From: Neospora caninum Liverpool
Taxonomy: Eukaryota > Apicomplexa > Conoidasida > Eucoccidiorida > Sarcocystidae
Direction: 5' to 3'
DNA: 64,000 nucleotides
Assembly: GCF_000208865.1 (NCBI RefSeq)
Contig: NC_018390.1
Location: 2,932,270 to 2,996,269, forward strand
A program made the translations under genes and the position numbers. Below are positions 1 to 13,000 of the stretch, piece after piece. The notes beneath the pieces are model-generated. The model was not told the origin of the DNA. It searched no databases and worked only from the letters and a program-made list of their open reading frames with translations. Position 1 is the stretch's first letter, and every line of letters starts with the position of its first letter.

Positions 1-1007
1 GGTTCCGCGAGAGCAGCTTACGAAAAAAAGACTCACACAAGTGAAGTCTTTGTTGCGTTGGGTAGAATTCTTCATATCCCACACAGGAACGTACGGCACT
101 TAATAACTCTTTTCTGCATCCCCAGTGGTTTTTATGCGGCCACCAGAATCGCGCGTCGAACTCAGACCCGCAGGAGGGGGGGAGGTGGTAGATGCGAGTC
201 CAGTTGCTTCGAGCTCCCCTCTGGAAAACACCAACCGCGCCCTGTGCATGTACGGTTTGCTCTTCGCGGGCATTCTTGTCCTGAGGCTCTCCGATCAAGT
301 CGAGCCACACTTCGCGTCCTCCGCCGACCCTGACTGTCACCCCGTCACCTTGTGATTCGCTCCCACCCTTTACACACACATCATTTGGATACGCAGCTAT
401 CGACAGAAAGATCAAGTAATATATATATATATATATATACAGTTGCGTGCCTATGCATAGCTTTAAACACTAGAGCTGTAGAAAGTTGCGAAATGGCTCT
501 TTTTTTCGCATGCGCGAAGGCCGTTGGATCTCCCCAGCTGCGTGTTCTGCCTGTGTTGTGAGACTCTGGGGTTTACGGTTTCCCTCACGCTGTCCTGTCC
601 TTCTCGGGGTGGTCTTCAACACTGACTTTTCTTCGAAGTGGCGCGGCGAGCGGCAGAACACCCCCACTGCCTTCTTCTCCCAGTCCTACTCCTCTCTTGG
701 GAAAGTGTTTTGAGGTGCGGACCCGACGCAGGGTTCTTGTGCAACTGAAGCTGTGAAAGAACTATGTTCGTGAGAGAATCAAGGAAACCCACAGAAAACC
801 CGCGGAAAACCGTGAGATTTACAAAGTTTTCCCTCGAACATCGCCGTCCCCGAAACAAAACCGACTCCTCTTCCAATGGCAGCTCCACACATACCTACAT
901 GCATATCCATACATGCCTCGATGCACGTTTATGTGCATAGCTGTAGATGTAACAGAACGGAAAACAGGGAAGCGAACACCGCAGAGTACGTTTGCGAGAG
1001 ACACACA
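1..1007. other. Non-coding flank, 3' side of the first gene
   Basis: I see no convincing coding exon here; open frames are short, overlap one another and lack splice or start support. The stretch lies downstream of the minus-strand gene that stops at 1008, so part of it is probably that gene's 3' UTR. An AT dinucleotide tract sits at about 418-439. Confidence 0.5.
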
Positions 1008-4000
1008 TCACGATGTGTGAACTCCGCCTCCCAAACGGTCGTGTACGAACTGCCCTACAGTGGGCTGCACTGGGGCTGCAACATGCGGGTCAGGAGCAGG
1101 CTCTCTCTGGCTGTCCTTCACCATCCCCTTTTGTTTGGACAGAGGCCCCAGCATGCGCAGGGTCGCCTCAGACAGCCCGAGACTCTTGAAGAGCCGCGTG
1201 CCCGGGGAGTGATTTGAAGAGTGTCTCTTCTTCCTCGCCGCACTGGGCACCTCGCCGTGGACTTCTCTGCACGGAGGCGAAGGCACGGCGCGTTCCTCCG
1301 AGGGAAGCGCGTCGGGAGAACAGGCTTCGAAGGACGAGGCAGGACGCCCCTGCGCGGCATTTACACCCAACGTGCAAGGCTGGAGAACCCGCGAATTGTG
1401 AGGCGCGCCGTGCGCGAGGCGCGCGTCTTTCTCCCCGAAGAGCGACAAAGAGAGACCTTCCGGACTGGAGGCCGGGACGAGAGAGAGACGGGAGGCACTG
1501 CCCTCTTCCGCAGAGGAAGAGACGGAATTCAGGAAAGAAGCCGGCGCTGCGCACCTTTCTGCGCTCCCCAGAGATCGCTCCGGTTTGCCAGGAAGGCCAT
1601 GCATTTCTGGCGGAGCGAGACTCGCGAAAGGGGCGACCGCGCGAGACGAAGGCGCAAGGAGGAGTGCGGCGGACGTGTGGAAGCCGGGCAAGGCAGTTCG
1701 GAGATCTTCAATTCTGAGGAAAGAACGGAGACGGAGAGGCAGAGCAGTCAGACCACAACGAGACGGCCCTGGACAAAACACGCGCGCACCTTGTCTCCCG
1801 CCACGAACCCTTTCTTCGACCAAAACTGGATTTTTTCAGAAACTCAGATCTCTCGTCTCAGCCTTCGAAAGAAACGAAGGACCGCTGCGCACACGCGTGC
1901 AGTGACGAGAGGCGAAGGAAAATGGGGCGCTAATCCTCAAGCAACGGCCCAGAGAAGCAGAACTGCGCATGCACCGCTGGATCGTCTCCACGGACCCGCG
2001 TGCGCAACTGTTCATCCACGTGTACGCGTTCAGAGTGCATCTAAATGTATACTCACTCAGCACACACATACGTACACAAATGCTGTTATGCGTGCGCAAG
2101 TGTGTTGGTGTTAAGAGACGAATACTTGCTGGTGCGTATACCTGGTCGAGAGCGCGAGCGCCGCTGGGCCACCCTTTTCCACGAGGGTTTGGAGAAGACG
2201 TTCGATTTTCATTTCATTGGCGACGTGAACCGCTTCGAGCAGGCCGCGGAGACAGTGGAGCGTCACGTGCGTACTGCACTCTTCCTGGCCCTCCTCTCTT
2301 TCTGCTTCCCTTCTCGTCGCTTCAGCATCTCTCTCTCCGCCACAGCCCCTCTCCGGCAAAGAAAGGAGTTCCACTTCGTCCTGAAGATGGCTGCACTGAC
2401 GCTCGGCTGCTCGAAGGAGACACTGGAGGGAATGCGGTCGCAGATGCTCCCATTCGCCAAGGCGTGAACCTGGGTTCTCGTTCATGCGCCCTTGAACGCG
2501 CGACGTTTCGCTCTCTTCGTCCTTTTGCTTCTCCCTCACGAGACCCTCGCCCGTCCCCCCTTCGTCAGAGGGAAGGAAACGTGTGCACAATGGGCACCGA
2601 CACGAAGACAGTACACAGTACGAGCTAGACGACGAGGAAGCAGATTCGGCGTTTCTCTGCTCACGTCCGAGCCGCCCGAGCAGCACAGTCCTCTTTGTTT
2701 CCTCTCCCGCGAGAAAAAAGGAAGCTTGCGGAGACAGCGCAACTGCGCGCGTCAGGCTGCGAAGATCCGAATGGAAACCGGTGGCTAGAAGGCGTAGGTC
2801 GTCGAAGAAGGACTGTATGTACACCCGACTTCGACACGCATTACACTGGAAGGGTTGGCGGTCGGTGTGCGCGTTGCGTTCTGGAGACGTCCGAGGCTTG
2901 CTCGAAACCCGTGGAGGCGAGGGCCGAACCTCGGACCGTGAGGCTTCTCTTTGCCACGCCTTTTTCCCGTCCATTCCCTTTCCGCTTTCTTCGTCTTGCC
3001 CCTCTCGTCCGCCATCTTCACTTTCTGGGCTCGATTCTCGTTCGCGATTTCCCGGTACTTTCGCGTTGACGTTTCCCCGCTTCTCTACACGGCGCCCTCC
3101 TGCCTCGAGGGGCGAGCCGGGATGCTCCTCCGCGAGAGAAACTTGCGAGGGAGAAAAAATAACCGCGCACCCGCAAGTCGCACACCTCTCCAGACAAAGA
3201 GAAGAGGCAGACAACACAGAAGAGGCAGACAACGCAGAAGAGGATGACAACGCAGAGGAGGCAGACGACGCGGAAATCGCGGGGGAAGAGGTGAATCGAC
3301 GAGAGGTTCGTGCGCAGGTTGGAGAGAGAGGCCTTGTCGCTTCCTTCCCGTCGTACGTCAGAGACAAGTTGAGGTTTTCTGCCGGAGACGGAAGCGAAGC
3401 CGCCAACGAAACGGGAAAAGGAGGCAGACCCGCGACCTCGGCTGTCTTCTCTCCTAAAGCAGACTCGTCCACGCCGTGGCGTGCTCGAACGACTAGCGGA
3501 GACAGCGCAGGAAAGTTTGAGTAGCGAGGAGAGAAGGAGATCCGCCGAGAGAGGGGCGACGAAGGCGCTCGCGAAGAGGAAAGGGGCGAAGCCAGGTGTG
3601 CGCGTGGAGAGCGCGGTTCTCTGTCGCCCACCGCAGACCCAGGATCTTTCTCCGGCGCGTCAGACCCAGCTCGTCGTTGGCGAGTCGTCTCTCCTAGATC
3701 CTTCAAATTTATACAAGACGAGGGCGAGGCAGAGACGAGAGACGACGCGAGAGTCCCTGCATGCGTTGCGTCGTCCTGTCTCTGGCTTTTTGCCAGCAAC
3801 GCGGCGTGGGGAGTTGACGCGGACGAAGCATGGCCCGGAGAGGCCTGTGTGTGCTTGTCTTTTCTTCTCTTCGCCCGGCTGATGTCACTCTCACTGCTGT
3901 TTCGCCGTCTCTTGGAAGACTGTGCGATCGGGTCTCGGACTTGATCCGCACCACCTCTGGGCTCGTCGAAACCGGGGAAAGCAGACTGCTCAACAGAGCT

Positions 4001-4501
4001 CCGGTTTCTCTTTAGAGACGACCGACGCCGCGTTTGCTGTTCCTGCGGCGCCCCCGTCGCAGCGACTTGCTGCCGGTTTTCGGTGTCGGCGACGCCAGAA
4101 GAAAGGGACGACCTACGAGAGGAGCGGCACTCTGTGGAACTTCTGCGCCGTCTGTCGGGGGGAATTGGCGCCGCGCGCTTCGACGCGTGGCTAGACGAGG
4201 CAGAAGACGAAGAAGAGGACGACTCGCAGACGGGAAGGCAGTTTACGAGGGGGGAGTCCGGCGGATACGCAAGACTCGGTTGTTGGGCAAAACTTGAGAA
4301 CGAAGACGGCAGGGGGAGTGGCTCGTCGTCGGTGTGACGTCTCCGCGCACAGATCTCCATCTTGTTCCGTTTCGGAAACGCACAGATAAGAGGGGCGATG
4401 GGAAGGGGATACACAGCTGACTCGGTGACGGCGGAAAAACGCCAGAGGCACACTACACACCCGTACACATACACCGGAGCCGACTGGATTTCGGCGGACA
4501 T
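1008..4501 (-). CDS. Large Ser/Arg-rich hypothetical protein with Cys-pair motifs, 2 exons
   Basis: No recognised family. Exon 1 is 4501-2142 and exon 2 is 1713-1008. The donor (..ACCAG then gtatac) and the acceptor (..tttcctcag) are both phase 2 and join to an Arg codon, giving about 1,020 residues. The start at 4501 is the first ATG of the frame; a second Met at 4360 (MEICARR) is a good alternative. The product is low-complexity: Ser runs near residues 95-105 and 410-435, and many Arg/Lys-Ser clusters resembling nuclear or SR-like sequence. Two Cys pairs (CATC near 440, CNAC near 553) could form a zinc ribbon; between them is an acidic, charged insert. The region after the second pair looks helical. 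Exon 2 ends in a Ser/Pro-rich tail. The gene is head to head with the p24 gene. Function unknown. Confidence 0.72.
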
Positions 4502-6170
4502 CGCCTTTTGCACAGATGACTCAAGGGCCGTTAAACCGGGAGAATGGGCTGCGCAGACCAGACAGCGGCCCTTGCTGTCTCAGCGAAAACCAACGGATCG
4601 GCTGTGCTGTATCGTCAGGCCTTGTCACGGATTGCCCAGTTTGAGCATGAGCACTCAACAGGCAAAAAAAAGGCACAGCGGGACCCCCCCCCCCGCACAA
4701 GACGTGCCGCGAAGGAGGGCGAAGACATGCGGCTGTTCCGTCACGGAACCACCTTTGTCCGTTCGTTTCTTCGCCAGGCACGCTCTTTTTGGGCTCTTTT
4801 TCCTCGAGACAGACCGGAAAATGCTTTCGCGCAAACGCACACGACAGGGCGATTCGCAGTCTCGCCCCTCTGAGGCATCCACGTCTTCGCTCAAACGTCT
4901 CCCCGTGTCTGTACACGGGAGCCGCGACGGCGACGACGTGAGAGACAAGACATACGAAATAAAGGAAACGACCCCTTGAAAGCGCGGCGGCGGACTCTCC
5001 GAGTCTTTCTTTCGCCCCCATTTGTCGTTTCCGACGAAGACGCTGCGCAAGACACGCGCGAAACTGCACTCCTGTTCCACGCTCCCGCGTTTCGACAACG
5101 AAAAAACGTAAAGGTTTGTGCCGCCCGCGCATGCAGACGATCACGTTGCGTCGTTTCCCGGCGCGAGAGGGTCACACTCCCCCCGTCCGAGGTCGCATGC
5201 CTGTTCCACCTTTCTGTCGCGTTTTTGATGTTTTTTGCCGTCACACACACTTATTTGTCTTCTTGGAGTGTCGAGGGAACAACGCCTCAGCACGTCTTTC
5301 GGCTGTTTCCTGGCAACACGTCTCCACATGCGCCCGGGAGAACGCCGCCCCTCTCTGCTCTCCACCTCGTCGCTTTCTTGTCTTGGTTTCCAAAGCTCTT
5401 TTCGAACCTTCGCCGTCTCGGCCTCTCCGATCGGAGACTCACGCGAGAAACACTTTGTCTGTGCGCCTCTCTAACTTTTCAACGCGCGCGTTTTCCCTCG
5501 TCCCCAGTTCTCTGGTTCCGTCGCCTCTATCACCCCGACGCGTTCCGCCGGTATCTTCCATTCGTCTTCCGAGGGAAAACCCACGCATTTTGCCTCGAAA
5601 ACCCCTCGCGGTCCGTGCAACTGTTTCCGAATCTTTCGCCTGGCGCTGTTCTCCTGTGGCTCCTGTCGCTCTGCTCGAGCCTCCGCCGTCCGAGACTGCG
5701 CCCACCGCGCGCGTCCCCCTTTCGAATTCATCCACGCACTTCTAGTACCCGCGCGGGTCTCGTCTCTGTCTGTGCGTCTCTTCCTGTACGCCGCCGTGTG
5801 TGCGAGGCAACGCGTTCTCTCGCCAGGTGTATCCGCCTCGTGTCTTCCTCTGCACTGCGCCGACCTTCCTCTCCGCGCGAGGTGTCCCTGCGACTCTCCC
5901 CGTGAGTTGCTCTTTCCCCCGCGCTGCCGCTTCTTCGTCTTTCTCTCCTCGCCACTCCGCGACGCCGTCGCCTTCCCAGTCGCGCGTTCTCGCCCACCCG
6001 CAGACCTCTCCCGAACTCCCCCACCCCCCCCTCTCCCGCGCTGTTTTTTCCCTCGACCTTGCGACTCTCCTCCCAAACTGCGGCCGCGCTTCTTCCCTTG
6101 GTAGCCGGGTCCGCCGCCCTCTGGAGACACTTCAGATCCCCCTCGGCACGCACACACACACACAGCCGCA
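4502..6170. promoter_or_regulatory. Shared 5' region between divergent genes
   Basis: This 1.67 kb lies between the starts of the minus-strand Ser/Arg-rich gene and the plus-strand p24 gene, so it must hold both 5' UTRs and promoters. It is pyrimidine-rich on the plus strand toward 6170 and includes a run of 11 C at 4684-4694. Long frames inside it (for example 4976-5905) have Arg/Ser/Pro composition typical of shadow frames. I could not identify a specific promoter element. Confidence 0.5.
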
Positions 6171-6869
6171 ATGTCTCCCTCTCAGGTCGCCTCCTCGCGT
6201 CTGGCCCAGAGCCGAGGCAGCGCGCGCGGTGTCTGGGGCGGCCGTCGTAGTCTCCTCTTCCTGGTCTGTCTCCTGGCTCTCCTGGCCGAGCGGGCGGGGG
6301 CGTTCCAGGCGGTCGTGGAGCTGGGGCCCGGACAGCGGCGGTGCGTCGGCGAGCAGCTGTCTAGACACGTCCTCGTCGTGGGCGAGTTCCACATCATCTA
6401 CCCCGTCGCGGCGACGTCGCAGGGCGGGAACATGTTGGTTGTCGCGGAAGACCCGGTGAACCACGCGCCGATCTTCAAGCAGCAGGGGAAGGACCACGTT
6501 CGCACGGCCTTCACGACTGCACTCACTGGGACGCACACCTTTTGCGTCTCGAACACGGGCAGACTGAAGTTGACGGTGGACTTGCGCATGGTCTGGGGCC
6601 CGGAGGCGCGCGACTACAGCCAGATCGCGAAGGCTGAACATCTCGACGAGGTGATGGTGCAACTCCTGCGCCTTCAAGACCGCCTGAAGCTGTACCACGC
6701 GAACGTCCTGTACATGCGCGAGAAAGAAAGCAAGATGCGCGAGGCGAGCGACAGCACGGCCAGCCGACTCATGACCTTCTGCATCGTCAACATGGTCCTC
6801 CTCGTCCTCGCGGCGCTCGCGTCCGCCTACTACTTCAAACGCTTCTTCCGCTCAAAGAAAATCATCTAA
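6171..6869 (+). CDS. p24/emp24/gp25L family cargo receptor (GOLD domain)
   Basis: A single-exon gene for 232 residues, the usual size for the family. p24 proteins are type I membrane proteins that cycle between ER and Golgi in COPII and COPI vesicles and help sort cargo such as GPI-anchored proteins. The sequence shows a basic N-terminus and hydrophobic signal peptide (about 26-44, ending near AGA-F), then a GOLD domain with two Cys (58 and 125) placed for the conserved disulphide, then a helical region (about 155-200), one transmembrane segment (about 201-221) and a short cytosolic tail. The tail carries the two classical signals: a di-Phe (225-226) for COPII and a C-terminal KKII that fits the KKxx COPI retrieval motif. 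The ATG at 6171 directly precedes the signal peptide. The subfamily (alpha, beta, gamma or delta) was not assigned. Confidence 0.93.
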   Translation: MSPSQVASSRLAQSRGSARGVWGGRRSLLFLVCLLALLAERAGAFQAVVELGPGQRRCVGEQLSRHVLVVGEFHIIYPVAATSQGGNMLVVAEDPVNHAPIFKQQGKDHVRTAFTTALTGTHTFCVSNTGRLKLTVDLRMVWGPEARDYSQIAKAEHLDEVMVQLLRLQDRLKLYHANVLYMREKESKMREASDSTASRLMTFCIVNMVLLVLAALASAYYFKRFFRSKKII

Positions 6870-6900
6870 CGCCATACCCACGAGAAGCGCGATCTGGAAA

Positions 6901-7030
6901 ATCACACACAGAAAGAGACAGGGAAGAGGAAAGAGCGAGGAAGAGAACGGAAAGACAGGGAAGAGAAGAAGAGAATGGAGAGAGAGAGGAAGAGAATGGA
7001 AAGAGACAGGGAAGGGAAGAGAGGGACAGC
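6901..7030. repeat. Degenerate GA-rich tandem repeat
   Basis: Purine-only stretch made of variants of ggaagagaatgg and gagacaggga units, repeated about eight times directly after the p24 stop codon. It probably lies in the 3' UTR. Confidence 0.6.
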
Positions 7031-7671
7031 GGGATTCACGGAAGACCGAGAGACGCGGGGGAGGAGGGATACCAGAGTAGACACAACCCTGTGCGTTTCC
7101 CGGGGTGGGCTGCTGGCCGTGTCGCGCTCCGTGTCTGCCGCGTGTGCGTCGACTCTTTTTCGCTGGGAAAACTTCGGGAAGGTCGGCGAAGTGAGGAGAC
7201 AGAAAGTGGAGAGAGCGAACCGTAGCGAGGGAACAGCGAACAACCGGCGTTGTGGTGCCGAGTAGGCCACGTTCTGTTTCGATCGCCTGGCTCTTCTGAA
7301 TCGGCTTTCCCGCGCCTCTTCTGTCCCGCGGGCGGTTCCGCGCCTCCGGGGCGCGAGGACTTCCTCCGGATTGTCGCCCTCGATTTTTCTCGTCTTTTCC
7401 GTCCAGTGTGCTTCTCTCGCCAAGAGACTGCGCGGCTGAGAGAGTTGCATGCGGGCTGCGCCTCTGAGCCGCGGCGTGAAACGGTGAAAAACGTGAAAAA
7501 GCGTAAGAGTGAATTGCAAGCAGTGCTCTTCCCGCCGAGACAGCTTGGCGTGTCTCAGCTCGAGGGGACGAAAAAACACGAATGTGTATCAACAGAGTGA
7601 TGCAGAAGCGTCACGCTGAAACGCCTGCCATCTTACTCACAACTGAACATCAAATGCTCCTATCACGCACG

Positions 7672-7699
7672 TATATATATATATATATATATATATATA
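7672..7699. repeat. (TA)14 microsatellite
   Basis: Uninterrupted TA dinucleotide array in intergenic DNA, followed within 60 bp by further imperfect TA blocks. Confidence 0.9.
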
Positions 7700-7954
7700 G
7701 GTGCATCTATATATATTACCACATATATACATATATCTAGATATATATGTGTAAAGCTTTGCACGAACACACGTACATTTCTGTGTATATTTCGTCCAGT
7801 AGATTTGGGGGTTTAGTGAATAGCAGGTGAAGAGAACGAACAAGCCATCTTCGAGACTCGGAAGAACTCAAGCTGAAAAGAATAGTCGCTTATGCAGTGA
7901 ATCTACCACAGCCAAGACAAGAACGCCTATACCCACCAATTTTTGCACGGATAT

Positions 7955-8052
7955 CTCTCTAGCTATCTATATCTACATCTATCTATAAAATATCTATCTA
8001 TATCTGCCTATCTCTATATCTATCTATATCTATATATATATATATATATATA
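7955..8052. repeat. TATC/TATA compound microsatellite
   Basis: Imperfect tatc/ctat tetranucleotide repeats that run into an uninterrupted TA array at 8031-8052. Intergenic. Confidence 0.8.
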
Positions 8053-10075
8053 CAGCTACCCACGGAAATTGGCGTGGTGTCAACACAGCGAGTTGAATCC
8101 AAATCATTCCGGCGATGGTCCTTCGTACGCTTTGACCTATGAGTTGTCTTTGCCTCTCTGAATGCCTCCTTACCCAAAAGAGGGTTCTTGATTCCTTCCT
8201 CTCACAGCTTCGAGCCCCCCCCAAGCATCTCTCTCCCGACAGCCAGGAACTGCTCGAACAGAGGCGCCATTTCAACTTCCATGCTTTTATATGCCTTTAA
8301 GTGTAGAAATCTGTTTTGAAACAGATGGACGTTGTGCCTGTATTTGCGTACGTGCGCGTAAGAGATGTACATCGTTTCTGTTCAGGCCGTGTCGCGTTAG
8401 TCGACTCCCTGTGTCCAAATTGGAACACAGAATACTGGTCGAGGCGCGCCTTCTCAAGGCGATAGAGATGCGTATATACAGAAAACGGGTGAAAATGCTC
8501 GAAGCAGATGCCTCTCTTTTGTTGTGTGAAACGAAACGGCGCTTTGCTCGCGACACGCTCTGACATCTCTGGTTCGCTTTTCTCTCTGCTGTCTCGCTGA
8601 GAGACAAGATGCGCCGAAAGGCAAGACTCCCTTTCCTACTTTTCGCAGCAACTTAGCGCTTGGAAAGCGACGCCTCGTCGGGAAGGAAACTGCCTTCTGC
8701 GTTTTCTTTCCACGAGTTCTTTTCCCTCTTTGCGTCTATTCACATTTGAGCGGCAAGGGCTGGAAGAAACGGACTGTCCTCTCTCCGCCGGCGTGTCTCT
8801 TCCTCGGCGAGGCAATCGCGCGTGACCGCGCCGTGACCATCAGAAGTTCTTCGCTTTTTCAACGAACTTCTTCGCTCTCTCGATAGAGGGCGACGAACAG
8901 ACGAGACCGACCGTTTCTTTCCGACATTCGCGTTCGCCATGACTCGCTTTTCTCTTGTTCTCTGTGCAAGAATGGCGGTATCGGCCTGGTGCTCATCTCG
9001 CCGCCGATGTCCGTGAGAAATGGCGATCGTGTCCGGGAGCGTCGAGTGTACGTACACGGTGGGACTCCGGCCAGGGTTGTTTTCCTTCGTGAGATTTTTT
9101 CCTCTTGCCGTTGGCCGTTTGACTCTCGACTGTGGGCCGACTCTCAGCAGGCGGCAAGTGAAAAGAGACACGGGCGAGAGGCAACGACGTTCGAAGGTCC
9201 ACACCGTTTCGACCCTCGCCGACCAGCAGATATTGCGGACTATCCTTTGGCGTTTTTGTCGCTCTCTCTCGCTTCCCCGCTCCTCTCTCGTTTGAGGAAA
9301 GGCTCTCACTCAGTTGCCGCTTTTTGCGCCGATCGCGCCTGTCTCCTCTCGCCGCTCTCCTTCGTTTCCGCTCTCGGTTCTCTGTCTCTCTCTTCTCTCT
9401 GTCTCTTGCCGTCTCCTGGGAGCTCTGCTGATTCTGCCTTTCGTGTTATCCCTCTTTCTTTCGCTCTCTTTCTACCTTTCTCTGTGTGTTTTCTCTGTCT
9501 TGCCCCGCTGCTCGCCGAAGCTTTCGGTGCGATGTGCAGCGCGCCGGCATTCATTGAGGAGCTCTTGCAATTCTCTTGGGGTTTCTGCCCGGTCGGCGCG
9601 CTGTGTCTCCTCACTAGAATCGAAATCTGCTTGTCTCCAGTCTCGGACCCCTCTCGACGCCTCTGCCTGTTGAAAGAGCCTTGCGAAATTTTTGGAGTTC
9701 CGAGCCTTTCAGCCGTGGCCGACTTCCGACACGCTCTGTCGCTGCACATGCTCCTGTCCACAAAAAAAAGATTGAAGAAGCGAAACGACTGACCCTGCCG
9801 GAGTTCTCTTTAGAGGAGGCGTTCCACGAGGCTCAGATCGGCCTTGTGGATATACAGTGGCCGTATATACACTTCCGCCGTGTTTTTGGCTCTTCTCTTT
9901 CCGTGCATGCGATTCGTCTTCGTGGCCACGCTCCGGCGCCCCAACTCTACAAATCACTGTGCACATAGCTGCAGATGTACACTCAAACATATTGAGAGAG
10001 ATAGTTGCACACTCGGCATGCAGCTTTTCCCAGGTTTTTTTCGGCTTTCCACGCTCTCGCATTCGTCTCTGCGCC

Positions 10076-13000
10076 ATGGATCCTTCCGCCGCCTCCTCAA
10101 CGGCTTCAGAGCTTCCGCGTCACACCCTCTTCCCACGCGCCCCGCCTGACACATTCCCTGCTTCCTCTCCACCGCCTTCATCTTCCTCCTCTCCATCTTT
10201 CTCTCCATCTGTCTCTCCATCTTTCTCTCCATCTTCACCTTCCTCTTCACCTTCCTCTTCGTCTCTCTCGGCTTCTGTTTCGTGCTCTTCGTCTGCCTCT
10301 TCGTTCACGGTTCTGAATCGTCAGAGGTCCTCGCGCGCGGCGTTTAGTGCGTACGAAGCATGCAGCTATTTTCTTCCGTTCGCGGCGGTTTCGGCCTCTT
10401 GTGCGCCCCACCAACGCTACGAGGCTGTCTCCTCGGCTCTGTCTCCCTCCTCGCTCTCCGCTGCCGCCCAGGCCGCCTTCTCGGCTGCCCCGTGCTGCGC
10501 GTGTCCGCGCGCAGTCGCCGGCGACTGCAGGCGTCTCCGGTCCTGGGAGCGTCTGGGGCGCGTCGACTCGCTCCAGCTGCCTGGCTTATACGAGAAGCTC
10601 GTCGCGCTCCTCGAGAGAAAAGTGAGAGTCCGTAGCGACTTCCAGGAGGCCGAGCGCGAGAGCGAGGAAGACCTCGGAGCAGAGGAGAGCGCGAAGACGC
10701 GTCCTGAGAACGAAGCGACGGAGAAGAGAGACGCCAGCGAGCGGTCGGCTGACCGACACGAGGCCAGGGACGAAGGCGGTGCGTTCTGCGAGGAAATAGG
10801 ACGAGGTGGAGAGGGGAAGAACGGAGACACAGACGACCCGGGTTCGTCGGCCGAGGAAAAGCGCGAAGACGACGGCCGGATGCAGAAAGAGCAGAAATCG
10901 CGACAGTACAGAGAGGCCACAGTCTGCGAACTGCTTCTCGGATCTGCAGTGTACAACGCCATCGAGATGGACGTCCACCGGACGTTTCCCTCCCTGCCGT
11001 TCTTCAAAGAAGAAGGACAGACTGCTATGCGCCGCGTCCTCCAGGCGTATGCCGCCTTTGACCCAGTGAGAAAGCCTTTGTACTCTGTCGCCCTCACGCT
11101 TTCATGTTTTCTCTGTGCCTCACGCGCCGTCGGTCTTGCCGTCTCTAGGTTTCCTGCGACCGCCGCCAGAGCCGCCCACCACGCGGAAACCGAGACCCGC
11201 GCGCGCACCAGCCGGTGCCTGCACTGCAGAGCGTTCTCGATTCTTCTGGCCTCTTTTTTGCATTCCCTTCCACACACCGATTCGCCTTCCGCCTTCGCTC
11301 GTCCCGTAGCCGGGAAACTCATCTTCCCTCTCTCTCTTTCTCGCTCTCTTCGCTCTCTCTTCTTTCTCTCTTCTCGCTCGTCCTTCGGGGCTTTCGCCTG
11401 TCTGATTGCTTCTGCGTTCTCTGTGTGTCTATGGGATCCGATTCAGGAAGTGGGGTACGTGCAGGGGATGAACTTTGTGGCCGGGACGCTCTTGCACCAC
11501 AGCAACACGTGCATCCACTGGAGCGCCGGCGACGCCCGCGGCGTCATGGGCTTGCTGCTCGCGTCGCCTGCGGACGAGGCGCCGTCTCGCGTTCTCCGCT
11601 CACCCGCCTCGGCGCCGCGCGGCGGAGACATCGGGGCAACTCCGCACGCGACTGGCGAGGGAGGAGGCCGAGGCGCGGACGCGACGCGCGACCAGGACGG
11701 TCTCCACTTTTGCATTCGGACGCGCGAAGGCCGCGTTTTCTGGCTTCTCGTCGCCATGTTCTACCTTTACGACATGCGCAGAATGTTTCTCCCGTCCCTC
11801 CCAGGAGTCTTCGAGAAGTGCGACAGAATCGAACGCATGATGCGCATCGTCCTCCCGGACCTCGCCGAACACCTTGTAAGGCGCACCGGCCGCGTCGAGC
11901 GTTTGAGTGTTACGCCCCTGGTTTCTCTGTCGTGTTCTCCAGGGGTCCGCCGCCTCTCACCGGCCCCGTCTCTCGTTTCTTTCCGTGGGCTGTATGTGTC
12001 GCATTTTCACTCGTGAGCGCCAACCACGCTTCCGTCGCACCTGTGCCTTTCTTTCGCCGTCTTCGTCTCTCCCGCTCTGTGAGCCGTGGTCTAAACCCTC
12101 AGGTGCTGTCTCTCTTTCACAGCCGCCTCCCCCTTCCTGGAGAGGCGACTCGTTCCTGCACTAAACTTTGTGACGTGGCGGAACCACCTTCTCGTGAGAA
12201 GCGTTTTGCAGCGTTTTCCGCCTCGACAGGCGGCGTACAGCGTGGGAATAGTCTCCCGCACAGGCTCTCGCGGTGATGTCGACGATCTGCCGTCGCTTTC
12301 TTCCTCGCACAAGACACAGCTTGTGCCTTACGAGACGCGTTTGCAGAAACTCACAAAGTTTGCCTTCCGCAGCGTCCGAGCAAGCGTCCGAGCAAGCGGA
12401 AAGGTTTTTTCCGCGAACCTGCGCGCAGGAGAGCTGTCTGGTCTCTCGCGAGGTTCGCTCGCCTCTTTCGAAGGCAAACTGTTTTCGCTTCGCTGGCACC
12501 TTCACGAGGCACAGTTCGAGGCCGTAGAAGTGTGTTTCACGTGGAAAAACAGCGGCTCTGTTTCGTCCTCGACTTGGTAAAAACAGTCCACGAGCCTTCG
12601 AGTAACCCTTGCACCGGTCGGCTTTCTGGTGCGTCTTCTGTGTCCTCCGCAGAACAGCGCGGGCGTCTCGCTCTCTCTCCTCACGTCGGACTGGCTGCTC
12701 ACGCTCTTCTCCTACAGCGTACCCTTGGATGTATGTACAGCGGTGTGGACCAAGTTCTTCGAGGAAGGCTGGGTCTTTGTGTACAAGCTCGTCATTGCGC
12801 GCTTCAAAAAGGTGAAGCGGCAAATGTGCAATCAAACCGACCTCGTTGAGCTCGTAAAAACCGCCAAGGTGAGGGTGGGAAGACACAGCCTCCACCGCTC
12901 CACAGGCACTGAAGCGAAAAAACTGTCTCGGGTGCACACATACCATATATATATATATATATGTACATGTAGGTTCGATGGCGCGTGTGTTCAGTTGATT

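Larger units (their letters stand above)
6870..10075. other. Intergenic region between p24 and TBC genes
   Basis: About 3.2 kb with no exon I can support. It holds a degenerate purine-rich repeat just after the p24 stop, two TA/TATC microsatellites, and pyrimidine-rich sequence toward the TBC start. Frames such as 8740-9309 on the minus strand are Arg/Ser-rich and have no initiation or splice support. Confidence 0.5.

Noticed and set aside
1221..2114. 297-codon plus-strand frame
   Set aside because: Very Arg/Glu-rich shadow opposite exon 2 of the Ser/Arg-rich gene, which has a phase-matched splice junction on the other strand.
2583..3524. 313-codon plus-strand frame
   Set aside because: Antisense shadow of the Ser/Arg-rich gene; its Glu/Asp repeat is the complement of the Ser/Leu codons on the coding strand.
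4976..5905. 309-codon plus-strand frame upstream of p24
   Set aside because: Composition is dominated by Arg, Ser, Pro, Phe and Leu, as expected from pyrimidine-rich 5' leader DNA; there is no domain and the stretch is the shared upstream region of two genes.
12120..12276. Acceptor-like ctttcacag at 12121 as start of TBC exon 3
   Set aside because: It opens frames that stop quickly or lack TBC similarity; the acceptor before 12653 continues the TBC domain in phase 0.
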